In this document: in pieces, positions 50,090 through 63,700 of the stretch
How the letters are laid out: the number at the start of each line of letters is the position of its first letter
Position numbering within the stretch: position 1 is the first letter of the stretch
NCBI RefSeq assembly: GCF_902167145.1
Contig: NW_023367385.1
Coordinates: 1-64,000, forward strand
Direction of reading: 5' to 3'
Length of the DNA: 64,000 bases
Source: Zea mays
Taxonomy: Eukaryota; Streptophyta; Magnoliopsida; Poales; Poaceae
Notes under the pieces: model-generated
Databases searched by the model: none
The model's input: the letters and a program-made list of their open reading frames with translations, nothing else
Told to the model about the DNA's origin: nothing
Position numbers and translations under genes: made by a program

Positions 50090-53000
50090 CGGCAAAATGG
50101 GGGTTGTGTGGCCATTCATCATCGACCAGAGGCTCATAAACCTCACCCCACATATGTTTCCTTGCCATAGATTACATTCTTGGATTTCTGGTGTAAACCA
50201 TTTCTTGGTTAAAAACTCGTACGTGTTAGCCTTCGTTATTATTGAAAATGGTCATTCATGGCTATTTTTGGCAAAATGGGGGTTGTGTGGCCATTGATCA
50301 TCGACCAGAGGCTCGTACACCTCACCCCACATATGTTTCCTTGCCATAGATCACATTCTTGGATTTCTGGTGGAGACGATTTCTTGGTCAAAAATCCGTA
50401 CGTGTTAGCCTTTGGTATTTTTGAAAATGGTCATTCATGGCTATTTTCGACAAAAATGGGGGTTGTGTGGCCATTGATCATCGACTAGAGGCTCATACAC
50501 CTCACCCCACATATGTTTCCTTGCCATAGATCACATTCTTGGATTTCTGGTGGAGACCATTTCTTGGTCAACAATCCGTAGGTGTTAGCCTTCGGTATTA
50601 TTGAAAATGGTCATTCATGGCTATTTTCGACAAAAATGGGGGTTGTGTGGCCATTGATCATCGACCAGATGCTCATACACCTCACCCCACATATGTTTCC
50701 TTGCCATAGATCACATTCTTGGATTTCTGGTGGAGACCATTTCTTGGTCTAAAATCCGTAGGTGTTAGCCTCTAGTATTATTGAAAATGGTCGCTCATGG
50801 CTATTCTCAAGGTCGCTCATGGCTATTTTCATAAAAAATGGGGGTTGTGTGGCCATTTATCATCGACTAGAGGCTCATAAACCTCACCCCACATATGTTT
50901 CCTTGCCATAGATTACATTCTTGGATTTCTGGTGGAGACCATTTCTTGGTTAAAAACTCGTACGTGTTAGCCTTCGGTATTATTGAAAATGGTCATTCAT
51001 CGCTATTTTCGGCAAAATGGGGGTTGTGTGGCCATTGATCGTCGACCGGAGGCTCATACACCTCACCCCACATATGTTTCCTTGCCATACATCACATTCT
51101 TGGATTTCTGGTGGAGACCATTTCTTGGTCAAAAATCCGTAGGTGTTAGCCTTCGGTATTATTGTAAATGGTCATTCATGGCTATTTTCGACAAAAATGG
51201 GGGTTGTGTGGCCATTGATCATCGACCAGAGGCTCAGACACCTCACTACACATATGTTTCCTTGCCATAGATCACATTCTTGGATTTATGGTGGAGACCA
51301 TTTCTTGGTCAAAAATCCGTAGGTGTTAGCCTTCAGTGTCATTGAAAATGGTCGTTCATGGCTATTTTCGACAAAAATTAGGGTTGTGTGGCCATTGATC
51401 GTCGACCAGAGGCTCATACACCTCACCCCACATATGTTTCCTTGCCATAGATCAAATTCTTGGATTTCTGGTGGAGACCATTTCTTGGTCAAAAATCCGT
51501 AGGTGTTCGCCTTCGGTATTATTGAAAATGGTCGTTCATGGCTATTTTCGACAAAAATGGGGGTTGTGTGGCCATTGATCATCGACCAGACGCTCATACA
51601 CCTCACCCCACATATGTTTCCTTGCCATAGATCACATTCTTGGATTTCTAGTGGAGACCATTTCTTGGTTAAAAACTCGTACGTGTTAGCCTTCGGTATT
51701 ATTGAAAATGGTCATTCATGGCTATTTTCGGCAAAATGGGGGTTGTGTGGCCATTGATCATCGACCAGAGGCTCGTACACCTCACCCCACATATGTTTCC
51801 TTGCCATAGATCACATTCTTGGATTTCTGGTGGAGACCATTTCTTGGTTAAAAATCCGTACGTGTTAGCCTTTGGTATTTTTGAAAATGGTCATTCATGG
51901 CTATTTTCGACAAAAATGGGGGTTGTGTGGCCATTGATCATCGACTAGAGGCTCATACACCTCACCCCACATATGTTTCCTTGCCATAGATCACATTCTT
52001 GGATTTCTGGTGGAGACCATTTCTTGGTAAAAAATCCGTAGGTGTTAGCCTTCGGTATTATTGAAAATGGTCGTTCATGGCTATTTTCGACAAAAATGGG
52101 GGTTGTGTGGCCATTGATCATCGACCAGACGCTCATACACCTCACCCCACATATGTTTCCATGCCATAGATCACATTCTTGGATTTCTGGTGGAGACCAT
52201 TTCTTGGTCTAAAATCCGTAGGTGTTAGCCTCTAGTATTATTGAAAATGGTCGCTCATGGCTATTTTCAAGGTCGCTCATGGCTATTTTCATAAAAAATG
52301 GGGGTTGTGTGGCCATTTATTATCGATTAGAGGCTCATAAACCTCACCCCACATATGTTTCATTGCCATAGATTACATTCTAGGATTTCTAGTGGAAACC
52401 ATTTCTTGGTTAAAAACTCGTACTTGTTAGCCTTCGGTATTATTGAAAATGGTCATTCATGGCTATTTTCGGCAAAATGGGGGTTGTGTGGCCATTGATC
52501 GTCGACCAGAGGCTCATACACCTCACCCCACATATGTTTCCTTGTCGTAGATCACATTCTTGGATTTCTGGTGGAGACCATTTCTTGGTCAAAAATCCGT
52601 AGGTGTTAGCCTTCGATATTATTGAAAATGGTCATTCATGGCTATTTTCGGAAAAATGGGGGTTGTGTGGCCATTGATCGTCGACCAGAAGCTCATACAC
52701 CTCACCCCACATATGTTTCCTTGTCGTAGATCACATTCTTGGATTTCTGGTGGAGACCATTTCTTGGTCAAAAATCCGTAGGTGTTAGCCTTCGATATTA
52801 TTGAAAATGGTCGTTCATGGCTATTTTCGACAAAAATGGAGGTTGTGTGGCCATTGATCATCGACCAGAGGCTCATACACCTCACCCCACATATGTTTCC
52901 TTGCCATAGATCACATTCTTGGATTTCTGGTGGAGACCATTTCTTGGTCAAAAATCCGTAGGTGTTAGCCTTCGGTATTATTGAAAATGGTCGTTCATGG

Positions 53001-56000
53001 CTATTTTCGACAAAAATGGGGGTTGTGTGGCCATTGATCATCGACCAGACGCTCATACACCTCACCCCACATATGTTTCCTTGCCATAGATCACATTCTT
53101 GGATTTCTGGTGGAGACCATTTCTTGGTCTAAAATCCGTAGGTGTTAGCCTATAGTATTATTGAAAATGGTCGCTCATGGCTATTTTCAAGGTCGCTCAT
53201 GGCTATTTTCATAAAAAATGGGGGTTGTGTGGCCATTTATCATCGACTAGAGGCTCATAAACCTCACCCCACATATGTTTCCTTGCCATAGATTACATTC
53301 TTGGATTTCTGGTGGAAACCATTTCTTGGTTAAAAACTCGTACGTGTTAGCCTTCGGTATTATTGAAAATGGTCATTCATGGCTATTTTCGGCAAAATGG
53401 GGGTTGTGTGGCCATTGATCGTCGACCAGAGGCTCATACACCTCACCCCACATATGTTTCCTTGTCGTAGATCACATTCTTGGATTTCTGGTGGAGACCA
53501 TTTCTTGGTCAAAAATCCGTAGGTGTTAGCCTTGGATATTATTGAAAATGGTCATTCATGGCTATTTTCGGCAAAATGGGGGTTGTGTGGCCATTGATCG
53601 TCGACCAGAGGCTCATACACCTCACCCCACATATGTTTCCTTGTCGTAGATCACATTCTTGGATTTCTGGTGGAGACCATTTCTTGGTCAAAAATCCGTA
53701 GGTGTTAGCCTTCGATATTATTGAAAATGGTCGTTCATGGCTATTTTCGACAAAAATGGGGGTTATGTGGCCATTGATCATCGACCAGAGGCTCATACAC
53801 CTTACCCCACATATGTTTCCTTGCCATAGATCACATTCTTGGATTTCTGGTGGAGACCATTTCTTGGTCAAAAATCCGTAGGTGTTAGCCTTCGGTATTA
53901 TTGAAAATGGTCGTTCATGGCTATTTTCGACAAAAATGGGGGTTGTGTGGCCATTGATCATCGACCAGACGCTCATACACCTCACCCCACATATGTTTCC
54001 TTGCCATAGATCACATTCTTGGATTTCTGGTGGAGACCATTTCTTGGTCTAAAATCCGTAGGTGTTAGCCTCTAGTATTATTGAAAATGGTCGCTCATGG
54101 CTATTTTCAAGGTCGCTCATGGCTATTTTCATAAAAAATGGGGGTTGTGTGGCCATTGATCGTCGACCAGAGGCTCATACACCTCACCCCACATATGTTT
54201 CCTTGCCATAGATCACATTCTTGGATTTCTGGTGGAGACCATTTCTTGGTCAAAAATCCGTAGGTGTTAGCCTTCAGTATTATTGAAAATGGTCGTTCAT
54301 GGCTATTTTCGACAAAAATGGGGGTTGTGTGGCCATTGATCATCGACCAGACGCTCATACACCTCACCCCACATATGTTTCCTTGCCATAGATCACATTC
54401 TTGGATTTCTGGTGGAGACCATTTCTTGGTCTAAAATCCGTAGGTGTTAGCCTCTAGTATTATTGAAAATGGTCGCTCATGGCTATTTTCAAGGTCGCTC
54501 ATGGCTATTTTCATAAAAAATGGGGGTTGTGTGGCCATTTATCATCGACTAGAGGCTCATAAACCTCACCCCACATATGTTTCCTTGCCATAGATTACAT
54601 TCTTGGATTTCTGGTGGAAACCATTTCTTGGTTAAAAACTCGTACGTGTTAGCCTTCGGTATTATTGAAAATGGTCATTCATGGCTATTTTTGGCAAAAT
54701 GGGGGTTGTGTGGCCATTGATCATCGACCAGAGGCTCGTACACCTCACCCCACATATGTTTCCTTGCCATAGGTCACATTATTGGATTTCTGGTGGAGAC
54801 CATTTCTTGGTCAAAAATCCGTACGTGTTAGCCTTTGGTATTTTTGAAAATGATCATTCATGGCTATTTTCGACAAAAATGGGGGTTGTGTGGCCATTGA
54901 TCATCGACTAGAGGCTCATACACCTCACCTCACATATTTTTCCTTGCCATAGATCACATTCTTGGATTTCTGGTGGAGACCATTTCTTGGTCAAAAATCC
55001 GTAGGTGTTAGCCTTCGGTATTATTGAAAATGGTCATTCATGGCTATTTTCGACAAAAATGGGGGTTGTGTGGCCATTGATCATCGACCAGATGCTCATA
55101 CACCTCACCCCACATATGTTTCCTTGCCATAGATCACATTCTTGGATTTCTGGTGGAGACCATTTCTTGGTCTAAAATCCGTAGGTGTTAGCCTCTAGTA
55201 TTATTGAAAATGGTCGCTCATGGCTATTTTCAAGGTCGCTCATGGCTATTTTCATAAAAAATGGAGCTTGTGTGGCCATTTATCATCGACTAGAGGCTCA
55301 TAAACCTCACCCCACATATGTTTCCTTGCCATAGATTACATTCTTGGATTTCTGGTGGAGACCATTTCTTGGTTAAAAACTCGTACGTGTTAGCCTTCGG
55401 TATTATTGAAAATGGTCATTCATGGGTATTTTCGGCAAAATGGGGGTTGTGTGGCCATTGATCGTCGACCAGAGGCTCATACACCTCACCCCACATATGT
55501 TTCCTTGCCATAGATCATATTCTTGGATTTCTGGTGGAGACCATTTCTTGGTCAAAAATTCCGTAGGTGTTAGCCTTCGGTATTATTGTAAATGGTCATT
55601 GATGGCTATTTTCGACAAAAATGGGGGTTGTGTGGCCATTGATCATCGACCAGAGGCTCATACACCTCACTACACATATGTTTCCTTGCCATAGATCACA
55701 TTCTTGGATTTATGGTGGAGACCATTTCTTGGTCAAAAATCCGTAGGTGTTAGCCTTCAATGTCATTGAAAATGGTCGTTCATGGCTATTTTCGACAAAA
55801 ATTAGGGTTGTGTGGCCATTGATCGTCGACCAGAGGCTCATACACCTCACCCCACATATGTTTCCTTGCCATAGATCACATTCTTGGATTTCTGGTGGAG
55901 ACCATTTCTTGGTAAAAAATCCGTAGGTGTTAGCCTTCGGTATTATTGAAAATGGTCGTTCATGGCTATTTTCGACAAAAATGGGGGTTGTGTGGTCATT

Positions 56001-56710
56001 GATCATCGACCAGACGCTCATACACCTCACCCCACATATGTTTCCTTGCCATAGATCACTTTCTTGGATTTCTGGTGGAGACCATTTCTTGGTTAAAAAC
56101 TCGTACGTGTTAGCCTTCGGTATTATTGAAAATGGTCATTCATGGCTATTTTCGGCAAAATGGGGGTTGTGTGGCCATTGATCATCGACCGGAGGCTCGT
56201 ACACCTCACCCCACATATGTTTCCTTGCCATAGATCACATTCTTGGATTTCTGGTGGAGACCATTTCTTGGTTAAAAATCCGTACGTGTTAGCCTTTGGT
56301 ATTTTTGAAAATGGTCATTCATGGCTATTTTCGACAAAAATGGGGGTTGTGTGGCCATTGATCATCGACTAGAGGCTCATACACCTCACCCCACATATGT
56401 TTCCTTGCCATAGATCACATTCTTGGATTTCTGGTGGAGACCATTTCTTGGTAAAAAATCTGTAGGTGTTAGCCTTCGGTATTATTGAAAATGGTCGTTC
56501 ATGGCTATTTTCGACAAAAATGGGGGTTGTGTGGCCATTGATCATCGACCAGACGCTCATACACCTCACCCCACATATGTTTCCTTGCCATAGATCACAT
56601 TCTTGGATTTCTGGTGGAGACCATTTCTTGGTCTAAAATCCGTAGGTGTTAGCCTCTAGTATTATTGAAAATGGTTGCTCATGGCTATTTTCAAGGTCGC
56701 TCATGGCTAT
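50090..56710 (-). repeat. Inverted segmental duplication 2, right arm
   Basis: Mirror partner of about 35870-43770. The centre of symmetry lies near 46930 in a spacer of about 6.3 kb, while the orientation switch is off-centre at 49570. Edges are estimated by eye. Confidence 0.75.
53870..55400 (-). repeat. K180 tandem segmental copy 1 (offset 2584 bp)
   Basis: Matches about 56450-57985 with offset 2584 bp. Shared variants include CACATTATTGG with GAAAATGATCATTC (54777-54860 and 57361-57444) and AAAAATGGAGCTTGTG near 55257 and 57841. Confidence 0.7.
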
Positions 56711-57985
56711 TTTCATAAAAAATGGGGGTTGTGTGGCCATTGATCGTCGACCAGAGGCTCATACACCTCACCCCACATATGTTTCCTTGCCATAGATCAC
56801 ATTCTTGGATTTCTGGTGGAGACCATTTCTTGGTCAAAAATCCGTAGGTGTTAGCCTTCGGTATTATTGAAAATGGTCGTTCATGGCTATTTTCGACAAA
56901 AATGGGGGTTGTGTGGCCATTGATCATCGACCAGACGCTCATACACCTCACCCCACATATGTTTCCTTGCCATAGATCACATTCTTGGATTTCTGGTGGA
57001 GACCATTTCTTGGTCTAAAATCCGTAGGTGTTAGCCTCTAGTATTATTGAAAATGGTCGCTCATGGCTATTTTCAAGGTCGCTCATGGCTATTTTCATAA
57101 AAAATGGGGGTTGTGTGGCCATTTATCATCGACTAGAGGCTCATAAACCTCACCCCACATATGTTTCCTTGCCATAGAATACATTCTTGGATTTCTGGTG
57201 GAAACCATTTCTTGGTTAAAAACTCGTACGTGTTAGCCTTCGGTATTATTGAAAATGGTCATTCATGGCTATTTTTGGCAAAATGGGGGTTGTGTGGCCA
57301 TTGATCATCGACCAGAGGCTCGTACACCTCACCCCACATATGTTTCCTTGCCATAGATCACATTATTGGATTTCCGGTGGAGACCATTTCTTGGTCAAAA
57401 ATCCGTACGTGTTAGCCTTTGGTATTTTTGAAAATGATCATTCATGGCTATTTTCGACAAAAATGGGGGTTGTGTGGCCATTGATCATCGACTAGAGGCT
57501 CATACACCTCACCCCACATATTTTTCCTTGCCATAGATCACATTCTTGGATTTCTAGTGGAGACCATTTCTTGGTCAAAAATCCGTAGGTGTTAGCCTTC
57601 GGTATTATTGAAAATGGTCATTCATGGCTATTTTCGACAAAAATGGGGGTTGTGTGGCCATTGATCATCGACCAGACGCTCAAACACCTCACCCCACATA
57701 TGTTTCCTTGCCATAGATCACATTCTTGGATTTCTGGTGGAGACCATTTCTTGGTCTAAAATCCGTAGGTGTTAGCCTCTAGTATTATTGAAAATGGTCG
57801 CTCATGGCTATTTTCAAGGTCGCTCATGGCTATTTTCATAAAAAATGGAGCTTGTGTGGCCATTTATCATCGACTAGAGGCTCATAAACCTCACCCCACA
57901 TATGTTTCCTTGCCATAGATTACATTCTTGGATTTCTGGTGGAGACCATTTCTTGGTTAAAAACTCGTACGTGTTAGCCTTCGGT
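56450..57985 (-). repeat. K180 tandem segmental copy 2 (offset 2584 bp)
   Basis: Second copy of about 53870-55400. Homology fades near 57990, where GTAAACGGTC replaces GAAAATGGTC. Confidence 0.7.
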
Positions 57986-59808
57986 ATTATTGTAAACGGT
58001 CATTCATGGCTATTTTCGACAAAAATGGGGGTTGTGTGGCCATTGATCATCGACCATAGGCTCATACACCTCACCCCACATATGTTTCCTTGCCATAGAT
58101 CACATTCTTGGATTTCTGGTGGAGACCATTTCTTGGTCAAAAATCCGTAGGTCTTAGCCTCTAATATTATTGAAAATGGTCGCTCATGGCTATTTTCATA
58201 AAAAAATGGGGGTTGTGTGGCCATTTATCATCGACTAGAGGCTCATAAATCTCACCCCACATATGTTTCCTTGCCATAGATCACATTCTTGGATTTTTGG
58301 TGGAGACCATTTCTTGGTCAAAAACTCGTACGTGTTAGCCTTCGGTATTATTGAAAATGGTCGTTCATGGCTATTTTCGGCAAAATGGGGGTTGTGTGGC
58401 CATTGATCATCGACCAGAGGCTCGTACACCTCACCCCAAATATGTTTCCTTGCCATAGATTACATTCTTGGATTTCTGGTGGAAACCATTTCTTGGTTAA
58501 AAACTCGTACGTGTTAGCCTTCGGTATTATTGAAAATGGTCATTCATGGCTATTTTCGGCAAAATGGGGGTTGTGTGGCCATTGATCGTCGACCAGAGGC
58601 TCATACACCTCACCCCACATATGTTTCCTTGTCGTAGATCACATTCTTGGATTTCTGGTGGAGACCATTTCTTGGTCAAAAATCCGTAGGTGTTAGCCTT
58701 CGATATTATTGAAAATGGTCGTTCATGGCCATTTTCGACAAAAATGGGGGTTGTGTGGCCATTGATCATCGACCAGAGGCTCATACACCTCACCCCACAT
58801 ATGTTTCCTTGCCATATATCACATTCTTGGATTTATGGTGGAGACCATTTCTTGGTCAAAAATCCGTAGGTGTTAGCCTTCGGTATTATTGTAAATGGTC
58901 ATTCATGGCTATTTTCGACAACAATGTGGGTTGTGTGGCCATTGATCATCGACCAGAGGCTCATACACCTCACCCCACATATGTTTCCTTGCCATAGATC
59001 ACATTCTTAGATTTCTGGTGGAGACCATTTCTTGGTCAAAAATCCGTAGGTCTTAGCCTTTAATATTATTGAAAATGGTCGCTCATGGCTATTTTCATAA
59101 AAAATGGGGGTTGTGTGGCCATTTATCATCGACTAGAGGCTCATAAATCTCACCCCTCATATGTTTCCTTGCCATAGATCACATTCTTGGATTTTTGGTG
59201 GAGACCATTTCTTGGTCAAAAACTCGTACGTGTTAGCCTTCGGTATTATTGAAAATGGTCATTCATGGCTATTTTCGGCAAAATGGGGGTTCTGTGGCCA
59301 TTGATCATCGACCAGAGGCTCGTACACCTCACCCCACATATGTTTCCTTGCCATAGATCACATTCTTGGATTTCTGGTGGAGACCATTTCTTGGGCAAAA
59401 ATCCGAATGTGTTAGCCTTTGGTATTTTTGAAAATGGTCATTCATGGCTATTTTCGACAAAAATGGGGGTTGTGTGGCCATTGATCTTCGACCAGAGGCT
59501 CATACACCTCACTACACATATGTTTCCTTGCCATAGATCACATTCTTGGATTTATGGTGGAGACCATTTCTTGGTCAAAAATCCGTAGGTGTTAGCCTTT
59601 AGTGTCATTGAAAATGGTCGTTCATGGCTATTTTCGACAAAAATTAGGGTTGTGTGGCCATTGATCGTCGACCAGAGGCTCATACACCTCACCCCACATA
59701 TGTTTCCTTGCCATAGATCACATTCTTGGATTTCTGGTGGAGACCATTTCTTGGTCAAAAATCCGTAGGTGTTAGCCTTCGGTATTATTGAAAATTGTCG
59801 TTCATGGC

Positions 59809-60452
59809 TGTTGGAGACTTGTTCTTGAATGCTATGAGTCAGGAACAAGGCAACATAGAAAATGTTAATCGGTAAAGTCCTTCGCCCTTCGAAACATTAT
59901 TCCTCTCAGGATATAATGATTTTCGGACGAAGGTTATGAAGGGCATACCTTCATAAATACATTATATAATGACGAAGGATGAACTATAAGGAATATAATG
60001 AACAACATAAACAATTATGTTTCATTATCATGTATAAACAGAAGTAATCGATAGATTACAACATGTACCTTTAACTTGAAGGGGATGAAAGTACAAGCGT
60101 GACACAAAAGCAAATGCCAAGTCAGCGTGAACAGTACGTGGGTACTGTTCACCTATTTATAGGCACAGGACACAGCCTATGCAAAATTACATTCATGCCC
60201 TTTACATTTGATAATAATTCTATTGTAATCTATCGAGGTCTGAATAGCCTTTTCATCTTTAAGTCGGTTTCATTTTGTTGGTATCGCGCCGAAGCTTTCC
60301 TGCTCACACCTTCGGCGTTGTATCGACCTTCGTATTATTCTGGCCAGCTGTGATACCAACTTGAGTCCGAAGATACCTGTTCACACATTAAACTCCAGAA
60401 ATACTGTTAAATCCTGTTTTTGAGGACCTTCGTAAGCCGAAGGCCCCCAACA
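59809..60452 (-). repeat. 3' LTR of element 2
   Basis: 644 bp. On the window strand it begins TGTTGGAGACTTGTTC and ends GAAGGCCCCCAACA. Its ends are slightly mismatched (TGTTGGAGAC against TGTTGGGGGC). TATA-like box on the reverse strand at 60161-60154. Preceded by ATGGC (59804-59808), the expected left target duplication, which cannot be confirmed without the other end. Confidence 0.92.
60154..60161 (-). promoter_or_regulatory. LTR TATA box (element 2)
   Basis: TATAAATA on the reverse strand, in the same context (CCTATAAATAGGTG) as the LTR box of element 1. Confidence 0.65.
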
Positions 60453-60464
60453 GTAGCCCCTCAC
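60453..60464 (-). other. Polypurine tract of element 2 (probable)
   Basis: GTGAGGGGCTAC on the reverse strand, directly next to the LTR, matching element 1. Confidence 0.55.
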
Positions 60465-60758
60465 AATATTAATTTGTTTAAAACAATAAATTTATATTGG
60501 GAAATGGACGAAGGCTTTACGCCGAAGGTCCGAAAAAACACCTTCCCTTTGCTAGAATAGCAACATTCACTGACAAGCGGGGTCTTTCAATTTTCAACGC
60601 ATTGGGCATATAAATATGGTCATACCGCAAACTCATTTGGCACGCTCTCTTGTCACTTGCTCTCGCTCACTCAATTTTTAGCTTTTGCGCACTAAGATTT
60701 TCTGAGCTTTTAGTTTTGAAGCTTCGGCTTTGAAAACAGTTTTTTAGTGTTTCCGAAG
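60465..60758 (+). promoter_or_regulatory. Leader and promoter region of the element 2 antisense gene
   Basis: Non-coding region before the antisense start codon. TATA-like box TATAAATA at 60609-60616, about 143 bp before the ATG at 60759, matching the spacing in element 1. Sequence on both sides of the box is also recognisably shared between the elements. Confidence 0.6.
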
Positions 60759-63700
60759 ATGTCTGGAGATAAGAAAGCTGCTGCTGAGACGAAGCTGACT
60801 CTTGACGAAGAGAAAAACTTGGGGTTTCTTATAGCGATGTCGAAGACCAACACGGAAAAAATTACCAAGGAAATTCTAGAAGGCTTGTCTGAGGATACTG
60901 GTGACAGCGACAGTTATGATGTGGACAGCGGTAGTGAAGACTCCGAAGATCGTCCCTGGCGACCAAGCCATTCAGTTTATGGTAAGTCAACTATCAAAGA
61001 GAATCATCTTGTCAACATGAGAGGAAGGTATTTCCGGGATTTGTCCATTGTGAGGGCCGACGAAGGGGAGAAGACTTGTCCACACCCTGAAGAGAATGAA
61101 GTCGTAGTGTACCGAAGCTTTTTGAAAGCTGGGCTACGATTTCCCTTGAGCAGCTTCGTCGTGGAGGTGTTGAAAATCTTCGAAGTCTATCTTCATCAAC
61201 TTACTCTCGAGGCAATTATAAGGCTGAATATCTTCGTGTGGGCCGCGAGAAGCCAAGGTCTGAAGCCTGATGCAAAAAGCTTCTGCAATATACACGAATT
61301 ATCATATGAAACAAAACCTTGGGGCAAGGAACAATATCATAACAATTTTGGCTGCTACAGCTTCGTTTCTCGGTCCGGGTCAAGCTGCCCCGTACCAACC
61401 TTTCGGAAGAGATGGCCCGGCGACTGTATGACAGAATGGTTTTATGTGAAGAATGACCTGTCAGTACGAGAAGATATCAAAGGTATAATTATGTGCCCTA
61501 TTTGGCAAAGCTTCGGCCTTCGAAGGCCGAAGGTTGAAATGAGTGAAGCTGCCGAAGAATGCCAAAGGGCCTTCGGCGTTATCTGCTCTTTTATTGGAAC
61601 GAGAGATTTAGTACAAGAGCATATTGCCTTCCGGGTATGGCCGCTCGCGGAGAAATGGGAAATGCCACAAGAAACCATAAAAGAGGCCGACGAAGGTGGA
61701 CTTGTGAGACTGAAGTACACCTTCAAGTTCGGAGATAAATTTGCTGAGCCAGATGATGACTGGTTAAAAAGCATTGAAAATTTAAGTGATGAGCTGCTTG
61801 GTGCTTATTCGAAGGCCGAAGATACTGCGATGTCAGCAGCCTTCGGAGGCCGAAAAAAGAAGAGGCTGAATCGGGTATTTGATGCAATTGGGTTTGTCTA
61901 CCCTGACTATTGCTATCCCATTCGAAGGCAGAAGAGAAAAAACACAACCTCTGCAAAAGAAGAAGCTGCAACTGCTCCTAGCGAGCCAAAACCTGAAAGA
62001 AAGAAGATAAAGGTCCTCACACACCGGCCGCGCTATATCGAACCAGCTTCGGTGCCCGAGTTTACCGGAAAATCTTCTTCGGCCACCGAGGCTAAAAAGC
62101 CAACCAAACCAGCCACGCCGCCAGCAGCTGCAGAAATAGCCGAAGCGCCACAAAGGATAGAATTGGAAGAACCGAAGATTTTGCTACCGGAAACCAAAGA
62201 AATGGCCGAAGCGCCATCCACAGAAAAAATTGAAGAAGAGAAAAAACCATCTGAAGAAAAAGTACCAGAAATTGTGAGTCCTGCAGCAAATGTTGAGACA
62301 GTGAAAAATCAAAAAGTGCCAGTAGTGACTCCGAAGAGAAAGAGAATGGCTAATGTGCTAGATGTATTGGAAACAATCAAATCTTCAAGCACACCTCCGA
62401 AGAAGGCTGCTGCCACTCCTAAAACAACAACCGAAATTTCTGATACAAAAACTCCAGAGCAGGAAATTGAAACCGAAGCTGGGTCCTTAGAGCCCGTAAA
62501 GATAAAATCCTTGGAAACTGAGGAAGAAAAAATAACAAAGCCAACATCTGTTGAAGAAATCGGTGTCGTTGTCCCCGAAGCATCCTCCAAAGTTCGTGAT
62601 TATATTGTTCGTCATGCTTCGGGGAAAAGACTATCAGAAAAAGAAGAGCAAGAAGCCCAGCACTACGCCCAGAAACTGAAGTATCCAAAGGGGGCGTTAA
62701 TATTTAATGGTAGTGGAGAAGATGACTTTTTGTATTGTCTCCCTGACAGCAAGGAAATTTCTGTCTGCCGGGAGATGAGCAAGAGCTTCGGATTCCCAAC
62801 CTTAGAAGACGGGCTCTCTGTGCTGTCGAAGAACGATCTGGCCGACAGCCTGGCCTATAATAGCTTAAAGGTGCGACAAATGGGATCCTTGTATTCTTTG
62901 TTGAGACCAAAAAATCTTTTGTTTGTTTAAATTTATTGACACACACATATTTCTCTTCGCAGGGCCTGATACTTAGCAATGCCCTTAGGGCACAAAAAGA
63001 TGCTGAAGACGAAGGGTGTGCTATAGCCCTGAGCAACCTTCGTTCCGAAGTAATTGAACTGAGGAACGAAGGCCTCGAAAAAGATAAAATATTATACTCA
63101 TTGCTAAATAAAACAAAGGAAGACGAAGCTGCTTTTAAGGGTCAAGCAGAAGCTCAGAAGCGAGAAATTGAAGATCTTCGGAAACAACTGGCCAGAGCCA
63201 AGGAAGAACGCATACTTGAAGAAACAAGGCGAGAACTCAGCGACCAATGGGCAGATCACCTAGAAGTAACTGTTGAAGAGCTTCGTTCATTCAAGAAAAG
63301 ATGTTATAACAAATCTATAGAGTGTGTTAAGAAGTTAAAAGCTAGCTTCGCCAGGGTCGGCGCCTTCTCAAGTGAAGAAAACTTTACGAGAGGCAATCCC
63401 GAAGGTCCCATTGAATGGATCGGCCACGAAGCTGAGGCCTTCGAAGAAATTTTAAATAGCCGTGGAGATATATGTGCTTTCTCTGGGGCCAGAGGAATTG
63501 CCACCATTTTAGAGAAGAAGGGCTGTGAGCATGTAAAAATTTTAGCACAATCCGAAGCTGCTTTGTCCTTTGAAGATGCAAGAGATCCTTCGGCCGAAGC
63601 AAGTATGATCGGTGGAAAGTTTTTTACCGATATCTGGGATAATGGTGGCCGAGAAATGGCAGGAGAAATTATTCAAAAAAGTGAAAAGGGCATTCACGAT

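Larger units (their letters stand above)
49574..59808 (-). repeat. K180 knob satellite block 5 (reverse)
   Basis: About 56 reverse monomers between the third orientation switch and the LTR of element 2. About 50090-56710 mirrors 43770-35870. About 53870-55400 and 56450-57985 are tandem copies of each other, offset 2584 bp. About 58000-58790 most resembles, in inverted form, 21785-22644 of block 3; both carry the same GAAAATGGCCATGAACG variant. The last monomer is cut at 59808 by element 2. Confidence 0.93.

Noticed and set aside
1..59808. TR-1 knob repeat or CentC centromere repeat
   Set aside because: TR-1 has a period of about 350 bp and CentC about 156 bp. All monomers read here have a period near 180 bp, or 202 bp with the internal duplication.
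59804..59808. ATGGC as confirmed target-site duplication of element 2
   Set aside because: The other end of the element lies outside the window, so the duplication cannot be verified.
60747..60758. Antisense protein start at 60747
   Set aside because: It would use GTG. The ATG at 60759 aligns with the start codon at 31946 in element 1.
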